Of a stretch of 8,081 nt of DNA, positions 6,836-8,081 are shown piece after piece. This DNA is from Acinetobacter sp. Lineage in GTDB: Bacteria > Pseudomonadota > Gammaproteobacteria > Pseudomonadales > Moraxellaceae. Below the pieces are notes generated by a model. That model was not told the origin of the DNA and ran no database searches. It saw nothing but the letters and a program-made list of their open reading frames with translations. The stretch spans positions 1-8,081 of the forward strand of contig JASLIY010000202.1 of assembly GCA_030152675.1 (NCBI GenBank), written 5' to 3'. Numbering within the stretch: position 1 is the first letter of the stretch; the number at the start of each line of letters is the position of its first letter. A program made the position numbers and the translations under genes.

Positions 6836-8063
6836 AGCGTAATGCCTCAGCAGGTTGGATTTTAGCCGCGCGTAAGGCGGGATAAATCGTGGCAAGGAAA
6901 CTCAGCACCAATGACAAACTGACGATCACCAACACATCTTGCCATCTGAGATAAGACGGTAAGTAATTAATAAAGTAAGCATCAAACAAATGCAGACCCA
7001 ATGTGTTATTCAACCAGCCCATGACACTACTGATACTGGTGGCGAAAATAATCCCCAACACCGCACCCGCCAAAGTTCCCACCACACCAATCACCGTGCC
7101 TTGCACCATAAAGATCTTGGTAATCGTGGCTGGTGATGCGCCGAGTGTACGTAAAATAGCGATATCTGATTTCTTATCCGTCACCACCATCACCAGCGAT
7201 GACACGATATTAAATGCGGCCACCAAGACGATTAGGAACAGTAAGAGACTGACCATGGCCTTTTCCATCTGAATCGCACTAAACAAATTACCGTGGGTAT
7301 AGGTCCAATCTGATGGATAATACTGACCTGGCAAATCTCGCACCACGTCATTGGCGACTTGCGGTGCCAAGAAGATATTATCCAACTTCATACGAATGCC
7401 TTGTGCACCATCCGGAAGACGCAGCAAAGTTGAGGCATCATTCAGTGCGATATAGCCCAAGGTTGAATCAACTTCTGCCCCGATGCTAAATACACCAACG
7501 ATTTTAAAACGCTTAAAGCGAGGCACCACACCGGCTGGAGATGGGGTGGCTTCGGGCAAGACCAAGGTCACACTATCGTTTAAGCGTAGGCCCAGTGAAT
7601 TCATCAACTGTTGCCCGAGCACGATCCCAAATTCACCTTTTTTCAGTTGATTCAGACTGCCACTGACCATATGGTTTTGGATGATCGAAACTTTCTTTTC
7701 ATATTCCGGCTCGATCCCAGTGACCATGATGCCAGCAACCTGTCCCTGAGCCGTGAGCATGCCCTGCAGTTGGGTGAACGGTGCTGTGCCTGTCACATGC
7801 GGATGCTGATCGATTTTATTTGCAAGCGCAGGCCAATCCGTCAAGATTTGCGTCGAAGAAACAGTCGCCTGCGGCACCATTCCGAGCACTCTATTTTTTA
7901 ATTCTCGATCAAAACCATTCATCACAGACAAGACTGTAATCAAAACAGCGACCCCTAAGGTCAGACCGATCATCGAAACTAAAGCAATAAAAGAAATAAA
8001 GTGATTACTACGCCGTGCGCGAGTATATCTCAACCCTATATACAGCGAGATAGGTTTAAACAT
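6828..8063 (-). CDS. lipoprotein-releasing ABC transporter permease, LolC/LolE family (probably LolF)
   Basis: A 411-residue inner-membrane permease that extracts lipoproteins from the membrane and passes them to LolA. It has the LolC/E layout: a first membrane helix (about 24-46) leading into LSVMNGFDREL, a large periplasmic MacB-like domain (about 52-265), then the FtsX domain with helices near 270-295, 315-345 and 375-397. KKSDIAILRTLGAS (297-310) fits the cytoplasmic coupling region that contacts LolD. The start at 8063 gives the family N-terminus, with the basic YTRARR at 13-18 before the first helix. Only 18 bases lie upstream, so its promoter and any further gene are not seen. Because comEC, and no second permease, follows lolD, I infer a single-permease LolDF-type transporter. 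In E. coli terms it could be labelled lolC or lolE. Confidence 0.92.
   Translation of the reverse strand: MFKPISLYIGLRYTRARRSNHFISFIALVSMIGLTLGVAVLITVLSVMNGFDRELKNRVLGMVPQATVSSTQILTDWPALANKIDQHPHVTGTAPFTQLQGMLTAQGQVAGIMVTGIEPEYEKKVSIIQNHMVSGSLNQLKKGEFGIVLGQQLMNSLGLRLNDSVTLVLPEATPSPAGVVPRFKRFKIVGVFSIGAEVDSTLGYIALNDASTLLRLPDGAQGIRMKLDNIFLAPQVANDVVRDLPGQYYPSDWTYTHGNLFSAIQMEKAMVSLLLFLIVLVAAFNIVSSLVMVVTDKKSDIAILRTLGASPATITKIFMVQGTVIGVVGTLAGAVLGIIFATSISSVMGWLNNTLGLHLFDAYFINYLPSYLRWQDVLVIVSLSLVLSFLATIYPALRAAKIQPAEALRYE
6845..6848 (-). promoter_or_regulatory. ribosome binding site that decides the lolD start
   Basis: GAGG on the minus strand, inside the last codons of the permease gene, lies 9 nt before the ATG at 6835. 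That ATG and the permease stop share the stretch ATGAATAA, so translation of the two genes is probably coupled. This supports the 234-residue LolD over the longer or shorter alternatives. Confidence 0.7.
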
Positions 8064-8081
8064 ACCAATCTAGTCCGAGGT

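Noticed and set aside
6836..6895. A 20-residue N-terminal extension of LolD
   Set aside because: It overlaps the end of the permease coding region in another frame, has no family similarity I can see, and the GAGG-supported ATG at 6835 gives the normal length.
1..8081. CRISPR arrays, tRNA or rRNA genes, riboswitches, defence or toxin-antitoxin modules
   Set aside because: No spaced direct repeats, no cloverleaf-like sequence, no long structured leader and no small paired ORFs were seen; the gene content is envelope and competence housekeeping.

Overview
The window looks like a chromosomal segment of a gammaproteobacterium of the Moraxellaceae, most likely Acinetobacter. This is a judgement from gene content, gene order and protein style, not from a database search. 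From about 390 to the right end it is ordinary, compact core genome. Only the first 350 bases look rearranged.

Layout from left to right. (1) 1-302 holds the middle of an unrecognised minus-strand reading frame that runs off the left edge and has lost its 5' end. (2) 303-348 is a 46-bp near-perfect inverted repeat with TG...CA ends, which looks like two transposon ends joined. It sits exactly where the reading frame is cut. (3) 392-2246 is a minus-strand pair, sppA (S49 signal-peptide peptidase) followed 13 nt later by an alpha/beta hydrolase. (4) 2247-2384 is a divergent promoter region. (5) 2385-3374 is a plus-strand LpxL/LpxM-family lipid A acyltransferase that ends in a Ser-Gln tail encoded by a hexanucleotide repeat. 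(6) 3403-6006, minus strand and convergent with the acyltransferase, is a full-length comEC (DNA uptake channel). (7) 6050-6081 is a strong intrinsic terminator. (8) 6131-8063 is a minus-strand operon of one LolC/LolE-type permease followed by lolD, overlapping by 8 bp.

Together the genes serve the cell envelope: lipoprotein release from the inner membrane (Lol), lipid A acylation, membrane proteolysis (SppA), and passage of transforming DNA across the inner membrane (ComEC). The Lol system appears to be the two-gene LolDF type. lolD is followed directly by a terminator and comEC, so there is no second permease gene after it.

I did not find a convincing undescribed multi-gene system. The best leads are the 46-bp joined-ends element with the gene it interrupts, the expandable Ser-Gln tail of the acyltransferase, and the single-permease Lol operon.
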